From Pseudomonas sp. RSB 5.4 (GTDB lineage Bacteria; Pseudomonadota; Gammaproteobacteria; Pseudomonadales; Pseudomonadaceae): 64,000 bases of DNA. How positions within the stretch are numbered: the first letter of the stretch is position 1; each line of letters starts with the position of its first letter. The position numbers and the translations under genes are program-made. The DNA is taken from positions 1,764,501 to 1,828,500 of the forward strand of contig NZ_CP146986.1 of assembly GCF_037126175.1 (NCBI RefSeq), given 5' to 3'. This document shows, piece by piece, positions 47,518-57,641 of the stretch. Under the pieces are notes generated by a model. The model saw only the letters and a program-made list of their open reading frames with translations, ran no database searches and had not been told where the DNA came from.

Positions 47518-48539
47518 TGTTCAAGCTCTCGCCTCTGGGCCGTCGCCGTTTTGCACGATTCAAGAAAAACCGCCGAGGCTGGTGGTCGTTGTGGCTGTTT
47601 ATCGGCCTGTTCCTGCTCAGCCTTGGTGGTGAACTGATCGCCAACGACAAACCGCTGATCGTCAGCTATCAAAACCAACTCTACTTTCCGGTATTCAAGC
47701 GCTACACCGAGCAGGAGTTTGGCGGGCAACTGCCGTTCCAGGCCGATTACCGCAGTGAGTATGTGCAGAACCTGATCCGCAAGGACGGTGGCTGGCTGCT
47801 GTTTCCGCCGATCCCGTTCAGCGAGGACACCCCCAACTACGATCTCAACCAACCCGCGCCGAGCCCGCCCTCCAGGGTCAACTGGCTGGGCACTGACGAT
47901 CAGGCACGCGACGTGTTGGCGCGGGTGATTTTCGGCGCCCGGGTGTCGATCCTGTTTGCGCTGATGCTGACCGCTATCAGCGCGCTGATTGGCATCGCCG
48001 CCGGCGCCCTGCAAGGTTATTACGGCGGTTGGGTCGATCTGCTCGGGCAGCGTTTGCTGGAGGTCTGGAGCGGATTGCCGGTGCTGTACCTGCTGATCAT
48101 TTTGTCCGGTTTCGTCGAGCCGAATTTCTGGTGGCTGCTGGGAATCATGGCGCTGTTTTCATGGCTGGCACTGGTCGATGTGGTGCGCGCGGAGTTTCTG
48201 CGCGGACGTAACCTGGAATACGTCAAAGCGGCTCGCGCGTTGGGCCTGACTGACCGCAAAGTGATTTTCCGGCACATCCTGCCCAATGCGATGAACGCGA
48301 CGCTGAGTTACTTGCCGTTCATTCTGACCGGGGCGATTTCCACTCTCACCGCCCTCGACTTCCTTGGTTTCGGCATGCCCGCCGGCAGTGCTTCACTGGG
48401 CGAGCTGATCGGCCAAGGCAAACAAAACCTGCAAGCGCCATGGCTCGGGCTGACGGCGTTTTTCACTTTGGCGCTGATTCTTTCTTTACTGGTGTTCATC
48501 GGCGAAGCGTTACGTGACGCGTTCGACCCTCGATCCTGA
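47517..48539 (+). CDS. yejE: peptide ABC transporter permease YejE
   Basis: A 340-residue permease with a basic start (LGRRRFARFKKNRRGWWSLWLF) and a long periplasmic loop after the first helix, as in YejE. The EAA loop is YVKAARALGLTDRKVIFRHILPNA. It completes the membrane pore with YejB. Confidence 0.92.
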   Translation: MFKLSPLGRRRFARFKKNRRGWWSLWLFIGLFLLSLGGELIANDKPLIVSYQNQLYFPVFKRYTEQEFGGQLPFQADYRSEYVQNLIRKDGGWLLFPPIPFSEDTPNYDLNQPAPSPPSRVNWLGTDDQARDVLARVIFGARVSILFALMLTAISALIGIAAGALQGYYGGWVDLLGQRLLEVWSGLPVLYLLIILSGFVEPNFWWLLGIMALFSWLALVDVVRAEFLRGRNLEYVKAARALGLTDRKVIFRHILPNAMNATLSYLPFILTGAISTLTALDFLGFGMPAGSASLGELIGQGKQNLQAPWLGLTAFFTLALILSLLVFIGEALRDAFDPRS

Positions 48540-48548
48540 AGTGTGACC

Positions 48549-50123
<1,575 letters not shown>

Positions 50124-50160
50124 GCATGATCACCGTTTGACTTGAAACCGAGTCGCGGCC

Positions 50161-50251
50161 TTCGCGAGCAAGCCCGCTCCCACAGGGATTCGGGTTGTAC
50201 CCAAATATTGGGTACCCCAGAGAAACCTGTGGGAGCGGGCTTGCTCGCGAA
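50161..50251. repeat. REPIN
   Basis: Inverted pair of the REP core (50161-50185 and 50227-50251); the spacer holds its own GGGTAC/GTACCC inverted pair. It lies between yejF and hbcR. Confidence 0.9.
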
Positions 50252-50292
50252 GAGGGCCTTACAGACACCCCAAACTCCGGATCAACCCACGC

Positions 50293-51708
50293 ATGAACAC
50301 CACCGAAAGCCTCAAGGACTACCAACGCGTTCGCACGCTGGCGATCCGCTCGCTGTTCGAGATCATTGAGCAGTCCAGCGAAGGCACGGTGATTGTCGAT
50401 CGTGACGCGAACATCGTCTGGATGAACGAGCGCTATGCGCGGCGTTTTGGTCTTGAGTCGGCGAAAAAAGCCATCGGCAAACCCTGCGAAAGCGTGATCC
50501 CCGGCAGCCTGCTGCGTGAAGTGGTGCGCACCGGCCGCCCCATTCTGCTGGACATGCAGGACACGCCGAAAGAGCCGCTGGTGGTGATGCGTCTGCCGAT
50601 CCACGACGACGCCGGCGCGGTGATCGGCGCTATCGGGTTTGCCCTGTTCGACGAATTGCGCAGCCTGTCACCGATGCTCAAGCGCTACCTGAGCATGCAG
50701 GAAGAACTGGCCTCGACCCGCTCGCTGCTGCGGGCGCGGCAGACCAAATACAACTTCGCCCACTTCATCGGCACCAGCAGCGCCAGCCTCGAAGTCAAAC
50801 GCCGCGCGCGCCGCAGTGCGAGCACCGATTCACCGGTGTTGCTGCTCGGCGAAACCGGCACCGGCAAGGAATTGCTGGCCCAGGCGATTCACAGCGCTTC
50901 GCCCCGGGCGCACAAAGCCTTCGTCAGCATCAACAGTGCGGCGATTCCCGAAGCGCTGCTGGAAGCCGAGTTTTTCGGCACCGCGCCAGGCGCGTTTACC
51001 GGCGCTGACCGCAAGGGTCGGACCGGCAAGTTGCAGATCGCGCAGGGCGGCACGCTGTTTCTCGATGAGATCGGTGACATGCCGTTGCCGCTGCAGAGCA
51101 AACTGCTGCGGGTGCTGCAGGAAAAGGAGTTCGAACCGGTTGGCTCCAACGACGTGATTCAGAGCGATGTGCGAGTGATCGCGGCGACTTCGACCGATCT
51201 TCAAGCCGCGATCAAGCGCGGTGAGTTCCGCGCAGACCTGTATTACCGCCTCAACGTGCTGCCGATCCAGGTTCCGCCGCTGCGCGAGCGTCTCGACGAT
51301 TTGCCGGCGCTCAGCGAAGCGATCCTTGAAGAGTTGCGTAGCCAGCATGAACTGAGCCGCGCGGCGTTGGCACTGCTCGGACAACATGCTTGGCCGGGGA
51401 ACATTCGTGAATTGCGCAACGTGATGGAGCGCGCGGCGCTGCTCAGCGATGACCTGATCCTCACTGAAGAGGATATTCGTGCAGCCATCGGCACGTTTAC
51501 CCCGGTTGAGCGTCCGTCGGTTTCGACGCTGGAACCGTTGGCCGAGGAGACATTCGCCGAGGCACGGCAGCGGTTTGACCGGCAGTTGATCCAGTCTGCC
51601 CTCGCGCAATGTGCGGGCAAAGTGCCGGAGGCGGCGGCTCGACTGGGGCTGGGACGCTCGACGCTGTACAAGAAGATGCTGGCCCTGGGTATTGCCGAGT
51701 CTCAATAA
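50293..51708 (+). CDS. hbcR: HbcR-type sigma-54 activator of 3-hydroxybutyrate use
   Basis: A 471-residue enhancer-binding protein: an N-terminal PAS domain (about 20-125, GTVIVDRDANIVWMNERYARRFG), a AAA+ domain with GETGTGKE Walker A and the sigma-54 loop GAFTGA, and a Fis-type helix-turn-helix (AAARLGLGRSTLYKKML). In P. aeruginosa PAO1 the homologous gene PA2005 (HbcR) activates (R)-3-hydroxybutyrate use with RpoN (from memory). The following genes have the same functions as its target genes, which fixes the name. No phosphorylation site is needed; PAS may sense a metabolite. Confidence 0.87.
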   Translation: MNTTESLKDYQRVRTLAIRSLFEIIEQSSEGTVIVDRDANIVWMNERYARRFGLESAKKAIGKPCESVIPGSLLREVVRTGRPILLDMQDTPKEPLVVMRLPIHDDAGAVIGAIGFALFDELRSLSPMLKRYLSMQEELASTRSLLRARQTKYNFAHFIGTSSASLEVKRRARRSASTDSPVLLLGETGTGKELLAQAIHSASPRAHKAFVSINSAAIPEALLEAEFFGTAPGAFTGADRKGRTGKLQIAQGGTLFLDEIGDMPLPLQSKLLRVLQEKEFEPVGSNDVIQSDVRVIAATSTDLQAAIKRGEFRADLYYRLNVLPIQVPPLRERLDDLPALSEAILEELRSQHELSRAALALLGQHAWPGNIRELRNVMERAALLSDDLILTEEDIRAAIGTFTPVERPSVSTLEPLAEETFAEARQRFDRQLIQSALAQCAGKVPEAAARLGLGRSTLYKKMLALGIAESQ

Positions 51709-51709
51709 A

Positions 51710-51851
51710 GAGACTTAAGTCTCCAAAAAAAGACAACAGCAGGAGCTTCGCGAGCAAGCCCGCTCCCACAGGGGGGTACGCATTCCAAATGTGGGAGCGG
51801 GCTTGCTCGCGAAGGCGTCAGCCCTCTCAACAAAAATCTCCAGAAAGAGAC
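51710..51851. promoter_or_regulatory. putative HbcR binding sites split by a REPIN
   Basis: GAGACTTAAGTCTC (51710-51723) is a perfect 14-bp palindrome just after the hbcR stop. A related arrangement, TCTC-N6-GAGAC, lies at 51837-51851, nearer the promoter. The half-site GAGAC recurs in both. The distances to the sigma-54 promoter (about 200 and 75 bases) suit enhancer binding. Assignment to HbcR is inference. Confidence 0.45.
51747..51813. repeat. REPIN between hbcR and the permease promoter
   Basis: Short REPIN of the common REP core (inverted arms 51747-51771 and 51789-51813) placed between the two putative activator sites. Confidence 0.88.
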
Positions 51852-51913
51852 AACCCTTCAACTCTCAACACGCTGAAACCTATAAAACCCTTACATTTCA
51901 ATGATTTGAATAT

Positions 51914-51930
51914 CTGGCACAGATCTCGCT
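51914..51930 (+). promoter_or_regulatory. sigma-54 promoter of the hydroxybutyrate operon
   Basis: CTGGCAC-N5-TCGCT carries the invariant GG (51916-51917) and GC (51928-51929) separated by exactly ten bases, as sigma-54 requires. Transcription would start near 51941, about 46 bases before the permease ATG. Confidence 0.75.
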
Positions 51931-51986
51931 AAAGCCCTCCCCACACCCGCTTCACCCACAAAAATAACAATCCCTGGAGACACACC

Positions 51987-53378
51987 ATGAGTGTGATCAT
52001 TGCCTTGGCAGCCCTCGCGCTGCTGATGCTCGCCGCCTACCGTGGCTACAGCGTTATCCTCTTCGCCCCGATTGCCGCCCTCGGCGCTGTCCTGCTCACC
52101 GACCCGTCCGCCGTCGCCCCTGCCTTCACCGGGGTGTTCATGGAGAAAATGGTCGGTTTCATCAAACTGTATTTCCCGGTATTCCTGCTCGGCGCCGTGT
52201 TCGGCAAGTTGATCGAATTGTCGGGGTTCTCCCGTTCGATCGTGGCTGCGGCGATTGGCTTGCTCGGCACCCGACAGGCGATGCTGGTGATCGTGCTGGT
52301 TTGCGCCCTGCTCACCTACGGCGGCGTATCGTTGTTCGTGGTGGTGTTTGCGGTGTATCCGTTTGCCGCCGAGATGTTCCGCCAGAGCAATATTCCCAAG
52401 CGCCTGATCCCGGCGACCATCGCCCTCGGCGCGTTCTCCTTCACCATGGACGCCCTGCCCGGCACTCCGCAGATCCAGAACATCATCCCCAGCACCTTCT
52501 TCAACACCACCGCGTGGGCCGCGCCGTGGCTGGGGGTGATTGGCACGATCTTCGTGTTCTGCGCCGGCATGCTGTTCCTGCAGCGCCAGCGCAACAAGGC
52601 GCAGCGCGCGGGTGAAGGCTACGGCACCGAACTGCGTAACGAGCCGGAAACGGCCGAAGATCTGCAGCTGCCAAACCCATGGCTCGCCCTGTCGCCCCTG
52701 CTGGCGGTGGGCATCATGAACCTGTTGTTCACCCAGTGGATTCCGCAGTGGTACGGCAAGACCCACAGCCTGGCGCTGCCGGGGATGGCCACGCCGGTGA
52801 CCACGGAAATCGCCAAGCTCACGGCGATCTGGGCGGTGCAGGCGGCATTGCTGATCGGCATCCTGATGGTGCTGGTGTTTGGCTTCAAGGCGATCCGCAG
52901 CAAACTCGCCGAAGGCAGCAAAAGCGCGGTCAGCGGTGCATTGCTGGCGGCGATGAACACCGCCTCGGAATACGGCTTCGGTGCGGTAATCGCTTCGTTG
53001 CCAGGCTTTCTGGTGCTGGCCGACTGGCTCAAGCAAATCCCCAATCCATTGGTCAACGAAGCGATTACCGTCACCCTGCTGGCGGGTATCACCGGTTCGG
53101 CGTCGGGTGGCATGAGCATCGCGCTGGCTGCGATGTCCGAGCAGTTCATCGCGGCGGCGCACGCGGCGAACATTCCGCTGGAAGTGCTGCACCGCGTGGC
53201 CGCGATGGCCAGCGGCGGCATGGACACTCTGCCGCACAACGGCGCGGTGATCACCCTGCTGGCGGTTACCGGCCTGACCCACCGCGAAGCCTATAAAGAC
53301 ATTTTCTGTATTACGCTGATCAAGACCCTGGCGGTCTTCGTAGTGATCGGCACTTTCTACGCCACTGGCATTGTGTGA
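51987..53378 (+). CDS. GntP-family permease, probably for 3-hydroxybutyrate
   Basis: A 463-residue inner-membrane transporter with about twelve hydrophobic segments and the GntP-type features GAVFGKLIELSGFSRSI and LTYGGVSLFVVVFAVYPFA. Members carry gluconate or short hydroxy acids. The operon position before 3-hydroxybutyrate dehydrogenase and behind a sigma-54 promoter points to 3-hydroxybutyrate as substrate. The hbdH gene follows seven bases after its stop. Confidence 0.85.
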   Translation: MSVIIALAALALLMLAAYRGYSVILFAPIAALGAVLLTDPSAVAPAFTGVFMEKMVGFIKLYFPVFLLGAVFGKLIELSGFSRSIVAAAIGLLGTRQAMLVIVLVCALLTYGGVSLFVVVFAVYPFAAEMFRQSNIPKRLIPATIALGAFSFTMDALPGTPQIQNIIPSTFFNTTAWAAPWLGVIGTIFVFCAGMLFLQRQRNKAQRAGEGYGTELRNEPETAEDLQLPNPWLALSPLLAVGIMNLLFTQWIPQWYGKTHSLALPGMATPVTTEIAKLTAIWAVQAALLIGILMVLVFGFKAIRSKLAEGSKSAVSGALLAAMNTASEYGFGAVIASLPGFLVLADWLKQIPNPLVNEAITVTLLAGITGSASGGMSIALAAMSEQFIAAAHAANIPLEVLHRVAAMASGGMDTLPHNGAVITLLAVTGLTHREAYKDIFCITLIKTLAVFVVIGTFYATGIV

Positions 53379-53385
53379 GGTATTC

Positions 53386-54159
53386 ATGACGACTCTTTCG
53401 GGCAAGACCGCACTGGTCACCGGCTCCACCAGCGGCATCGGTTTGGGCATCGCCCTGAGCCTGGCCAAGGCCGGCGCCAATCTGATTCTCAACGGTTTTG
53501 GCGATGCGTCGAGCGTGATCGCCGAAGTCGGCCAGTTCGGCGGCAAGGTCGGTCACCACCCAGCCGATGTCAGCGATCCGGCGCAGATCGCCGAGATGAT
53601 CGCTTACGCCGAGCGTGAATTTGGCGGCGTCGACATTCTGGTCAACAACGCCGGGATCCAGCATGTCGCCGCCGTTGAGGAGTTCCCGGTAGAGCGCTGG
53701 GACTCGATCATCGCGATCAACCTGTCATCGGTGTTCCACAGCACCCGCCTCAGCTTGCCGGGGATGCGTGCCAAGGGTTGGGGACGAATCGTCAATATCG
53801 CTTCGGTGCATGGTCAGGTGGGTTCGACTGGCAAGGCTGCGTATGTTGCGGCCAAGCACGGCGTGATTGGTTTGACCAAAGTGGTCGGCCTCGAGACAGC
53901 TACCAGCAATGTCACCTGCAATGCGATCTGCCCGGGCTGGGTGCTGACGCCGCTGGTGCAGAAACAGATCGATGATCGTGCTGCCAAAGGGGTCGACCCG
54001 CAGCAGGCACAGCATGATCTGCTGGCGGAGAAGCAGCCGTCGCTGGAGTTCGTCACACCGCAGCATCTGGGGGAATTGGTGTTGTTTCTGTGCAGCGAGG
54101 CTGGAAGTCAGGTGCGGGGGGCGGCGTGGAATATTGATGGGGGGTGGTTGGCGCAATAG
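53386..54159 (+). CDS. hbdH: 3-hydroxybutyrate dehydrogenase
   Basis: A 257-residue short-chain dehydrogenase that oxidises (R)-3-hydroxybutyrate to acetoacetate with NAD+. The nucleotide motif TGSTSGIG (about 12-19), NNAG (near 89), and catalytic Ser-Tyr-Lys (IASVHG...YVAAKHG, about 141-159) are present, and the C-terminal DGGWLAQ is typical for this enzyme. It lies between the permease and acetoacetyl-CoA synthetase. Confidence 0.9.
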   Translation: MTTLSGKTALVTGSTSGIGLGIALSLAKAGANLILNGFGDASSVIAEVGQFGGKVGHHPADVSDPAQIAEMIAYAEREFGGVDILVNNAGIQHVAAVEEFPVERWDSIIAINLSSVFHSTRLSLPGMRAKGWGRIVNIASVHGQVGSTGKAAYVAAKHGVIGLTKVVGLETATSNVTCNAICPGWVLTPLVQKQIDDRAAKGVDPQQAQHDLLAEKQPSLEFVTPQHLGELVLFLCSEAGSQVRGAAWNIDGGWLAQ

Positions 54160-54173
54160 GTAGCGCAGGCCCC

Positions 54174-54270
54174 CTGTGGCGAGGGAGCTCGCTCCCGCTG
54201 GGTGGCGAAGCCGCCCCCGACAATTTACGACTGCTGCGCAGCCGATCGGGAGCAAGCTCCCTCGCCACAG
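54174..54270. repeat. second-family REP inverted pair
   Basis: CTGTGGCGAGGGAGC at 54174 and its complement ending at 54270 form an inverted pair with the core GGGAGCTCGCTCCC type, different from the main REP family. It sits between hbdH and the CoA ligase gene and may reduce downstream expression. Confidence 0.8.
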
Positions 54271-54326
54271 AATTAAGTGCTGCACCCTGGCCTGCGTGCT
54301 TGAACAACAAAACAAGAGGCAAACCA

Positions 54327-56282
54327 ATGTCCGACATCCTCTGGCAACCCGATGCCGAGCGTATCGCCCAATCGCGCATGGACAATTTCCGCCGCGCTAT
54401 CAATCAGCGTCATGGCCTGGCCCTGAGCAGCTACACCGACCTGCACCGCTGGAGCGTGGATCAGCGCGAGGCGTTCTGGCAGGCGATCGTCGACTTCTTC
54501 GACATCCGCTTTCACACCCAGCCCGACGCCGTCCTGCGTGAAGGCGCGCAAATGCCCAGTGCCGAATGGTTTCCCGGTGCGACCCTGAACTTTGCCGAGC
54601 ACTTGCTGCGCCGTCGTGACGATGCAGTCGCGGTGATTGCCGTGGCGGAAAACGGCCAGCGCGAACAGCTGACCTGGGCCGAACTGGCCGAGCAAGTCGC
54701 CGGTTTTCAGGCCAGCCTGATGGCCTGCGGAATCGGCCTCGGTGATCGGGTGGCCGCGTGCATGCCCAACACCTGGCAAACCCTGGTGGCGATGCTCGCG
54801 ACCACCAGCCTCGGCGCGATCTGGTCGTGCTCGTCGCCGGACTTCGGCACCCACGGCGTGATCGACCGTTTCGGCCAGATCGAACCCAAGGTGTTGATCA
54901 CCTGCGCCGGCTACCGTTACGCCGGCAAAGACATCGACCAGACCACCAAGGTCAACGAAATCCTCGCGCAACTGCCGTCGCTGCGGCAGTTGATCATCGT
55001 ACCCTATGCCCGCGAACAGGCCCGTGCCGAGGAATACCACAGCCACGCCAACGTGACGTTGTGGGACGATTTTTACCAACCCGGCGGCGAACCGCGTTTT
55101 GTCCCGGTACCGTTCAATCATCCGTTGTACGTGCTGTATTCCAGTGGCACCACCGGCGTACCGAAATGCATCGTGCACAGCACCGGCGGCGTGCTGCTGC
55201 AGCATGCCAAGGAGCACGGACTGCACGTCGATCTCGGCCTCGGTGACCGGTTGTTCTACTACACCACTTGCGGCTGGATGATGTGGAACTGGCTGGTCTC
55301 GGCGCTCGCGGTCGGCAGCGCGGTGGTGCTGTATGACGGCTCGCCGTTTCACCCCGGGAATGAGCGACTGCTGGATCTGATCGACGACGAGCGCATCAGC
55401 GTATTCGGCACCAGCCCGAAATTTCTCGCAACACTGGAAAGCAGCGGCTTGAAGCCTGCGCACAGCCATGATCTGAGTAGCCTGAAGACCTTGCTCTGTA
55501 CCGGTTCCGCGCTGTCGCCGCAGAGTTATGACTTCGTTTACCGCGACGTCAAGCGCGATGTGTGCCTGGCGTCGATGTCGGGCGGCACCGATGTGGTGTC
55601 GTGCTTTGTCAACGGCAACCCGCTGTCGGCGGTGCGTCGGGGCGAAATCATGGGCAAGAGCCTGGGCATGGCGGTTGAGGTGTGGAACGACGCCGGCGTT
55701 GCCGTGACCGACGAAAAAGGCGAGCTGGTCTGCACCCGGCACTTCCCGGCCATGCCCATCGGCCTGTGGCACGACCCTGACGGCGAAAAACTGCGTAAAT
55801 CCTATTTCAGCTTGTTCCCCGGCGTCTGGGCCCAGGGTGATTACGCTGAGCAGCTGCCTCACGGCGGGATGCTGATCCATGGCCGCTCCGACGCCGTGCT
55901 CAACCCCGGCGGCGTGCGCATCGGCACGGCGGAAATCTATCGTCAGGTCGAGAAAGTCCCGCAGGTGCTGGACAGCGTGGCGATCGGGCAGCAATGGCAG
56001 GACGACGTGCGGGTGGTGCTGTTTGTGCGCCTGCAGGACGGTGTTGCGCTGGATGACGAACTGCAACAGCAGATCCGCCAGGTGATCCGCGCCAACACCA
56101 CACCGCGCCATGTGCCGGCGAAGATCGTCGCGGTGACCGATATTCCGCGCACCATCAGCGGCAAGGTGGTGGAACTCGGGGTGCGCAATGTGGTGCACGG
56201 TGAGCCGGTGAAAAATACCGATGCGCTGGCCAATCCCGAGGCCTTGGAGCAGTTCCGCAATCGCCCGGAGTTATCGGATTAG
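54327..56282 (+). CDS. acetoacetyl-CoA synthetase
   Basis: A 651-residue ANL-family ligase that activates acetoacetate with ATP and CoA. The adenylation motif is YSSGTTGVPKCIVHSTGG, followed by FYYTTCGWMMWNW, DRSDAVLNPGG-like GRSDAVLNPGGVRIGTAEIY and the catalytic Lys in TISGKVVELGVR. An N-terminal ACAS segment (WQPDAERIAQSRMDNFRRA) is present. It completes conversion of 3-hydroxybutyrate to acetoacetyl-CoA. AAGAGG upstream supports the ATG at 54327; longer in-frame starts lie in the REP. Confidence 0.92.
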   Translation: MSDILWQPDAERIAQSRMDNFRRAINQRHGLALSSYTDLHRWSVDQREAFWQAIVDFFDIRFHTQPDAVLREGAQMPSAEWFPGATLNFAEHLLRRRDDAVAVIAVAENGQREQLTWAELAEQVAGFQASLMACGIGLGDRVAACMPNTWQTLVAMLATTSLGAIWSCSSPDFGTHGVIDRFGQIEPKVLITCAGYRYAGKDIDQTTKVNEILAQLPSLRQLIIVPYAREQARAEEYHSHANVTLWDDFYQPGGEPRFVPVPFNHPLYVLYSSGTTGVPKCIVHSTGGVLLQHAKEHGLHVDLGLGDRLFYYTTCGWMMWNWLVSALAVGSAVVLYDGSPFHPGNERLLDLIDDERISVFGTSPKFLATLESSGLKPAHSHDLSSLKTLLCTGSALSPQSYDFVYRDVKRDVCLASMSGGTDVVSCFVNGNPLSAVRRGEIMGKSLGMAVEVWNDAGVAVTDEKGELVCTRHFPAMPIGLWHDPDGEKLRKSYFSLFPGVWAQGDYAEQLPHGGMLIHGRSDAVLNPGGVRIGTAEIYRQVEKVPQVLDSVAIGQQWQDDVRVVLFVRLQDGVALDDELQQQIRQVIRANTTPRHVPAKIVAVTDIPRTISGKVVELGVRNVVHGEPVKNTDALANPEALEQFRNRPELSD

Positions 56283-56295
56283 CACGCCATCCCCT

Positions 56296-56384
56296 TGTGG
56301 GAGCGGGCTTGCTCGCGAAGGCAATCTGTCAGTCGATAACAATGTGACTGACCAACCGCTTTCGCGAGCAAGCCCGCTCCCACA
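56296..56384. repeat. REPIN
   Basis: Inverted pair of the main REP core (56296-56319 and 56361-56384) between convergent acetoacetyl-CoA synthetase and the PilU-like gene. Confidence 0.9.
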
Positions 56385-56395
56385 GGGGTGGGGTG

Positions 56396-57508
56396 TTAAT
56401 CCATCAGGCCCCAATCGCCTGATGTAGTGGGCGCGGGCGCCGGGCCCGCCTCGGCATGAAGTTTCAGGCGCAGGCGCAGGTTGTTCTGCGAATCCGCATG
56501 CTTGAGCGCTTCGTCTTCGCTGATCACGCCCTCCACCACCAGCCCGTAAAGCGCGGCGTCGAAGGTCTGCATGCCGACCTCGCCTGACTTTTCCATGATG
56601 CCCTTGAGTTCGCCCAACTCGTTGCGGCGGATCAGGTCGGCGATGGTGGGCGTGCCGAGCATCACTTCGACCGCCGCCCGGCGCTGGCCGTCCACAGTGC
56701 GCACCAGCCGTTGCGAGACAAACGCCTTGAGATTGTTGCCCAGCGCGTGCAGCAACTGCGGTCGGCGCTCTTCGGGGAACAGATTGACGATACGGTCCAG
56801 CGCCTGATTGGCGTTGTGCGCATGCAACGTCGACAGCACCAGGTGCCCGGTGTCGGCGAATGTCAGCGCATGTTCCATGGTCTCGCGGTCGCGGATTTCG
56901 CCGATCAGCACCACGTCCGGGGCCTGACGCAGAGTGTTTTTCAGCGCTGCATGGAAACTGCGGGTATCGACGCCGACTTCGCGTTGATTGATGATCGAGC
57001 GCTGGTGTCGATGGATATACTCCACCGGGTCTTCAATGGTGATGATGTGCCCGCTGCTGTGGCGGTTACGGTGATCGATCAGCGCTGCCAGCGAGGTGGA
57101 CTTGCCGGAGTCGGTGGCACCGACGAACAGGATCAGCCCCTGTTTGAGCATCACCGTTTCCAGCAGCACTGGCGGCAGTTTGAGGTCTTCGAAACGCGGG
57201 ATATCGAGTTTGACGTTGCGGATCACGATCGACACGTCATTGCGTTGTTTGAAGATGTTCACCCGAAAACGCCCGATACCGGTACGGGAAATCGCCAGGT
57301 TCATTTCCAGTTCCCGATCGAACTCGCGCCGCTGCTCGGCGTCCATCAAGGAGTTAGCGATGGCCTCGACCTCACCGGGCTTGAACGGCCGCTCGCTGAA
57401 CGGCGTCAGCACGCCATCGATGCGCGCACTGGGTGGCGCTCCCGTGGACAGGAACAGGTCAGAGCCGTGCTGGCTCGACAGACGGAGCAACAGTGCATCG
57501 ATTTCCAT
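56396..57508 (-). CDS. PilT/PilU-family twitching ATPase
   Basis: A 370-residue hexameric secretion-type ATPase: Walker A GATDSGKST, Walker B region VVLIGEIRDRETMEHAL, His box STLHAHNANQALDR. The N-terminal SDLFLSTGAPPSARIDG matches PilU more than PilT. PilU supports pilus retraction with PilT. No pil genes are adjacent, whereas the usual pilT-pilU pair sits together elsewhere, so this is probably an additional copy. The start MEIDALLL at 57508 is chosen; longer in-frame frames begin at 57760, across the divergent kinase gene. Confidence 0.87.
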   Translation of the reverse strand: MEIDALLLRLSSQHGSDLFLSTGAPPSARIDGVLTPFSERPFKPGEVEAIANSLMDAEQRREFDRELEMNLAISRTGIGRFRVNIFKQRNDVSIVIRNVKLDIPRFEDLKLPPVLLETVMLKQGLILFVGATDSGKSTSLAALIDHRNRHSSGHIITIEDPVEYIHRHQRSIINQREVGVDTRSFHAALKNTLRQAPDVVLIGEIRDRETMEHALTFADTGHLVLSTLHAHNANQALDRIVNLFPEERRPQLLHALGNNLKAFVSQRLVRTVDGQRRAAVEVMLGTPTIADLIRRNELGELKGIMEKSGEVGMQTFDAALYGLVVEGVISEDEALKHADSQNNLRLRLKLHAEAGPAPAPTTSGDWGLMD

Positions 57509-57641
57509 GGCAAAAAACACCCGCGAAGCTTTCAATGAACAGAAATGACCCGCTGTCGTGACGTAACGGGTCATACAGCGTCTACCGCAAGTGCAAGAAT
57601 AGTAGATGCCAACGCACTGACCGACGCTCAGGATAGATGTG

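Noticed and set aside
50161..51813. Repeated inverted GC-rich units could suggest a CRISPR array
   Set aside because: They are isolated REPIN pairs scattered between genes with no regular spacing or spacers.
54273..56198. A 641-residue open frame antisense to acetoacetyl-CoA synthetase, and similar long antisense frames at 12159-13970, 20612-22606 and 51891-53546
   Set aside because: All are shadows of well-supported genes on the other strand with low-complexity, Arg/His-rich translations.
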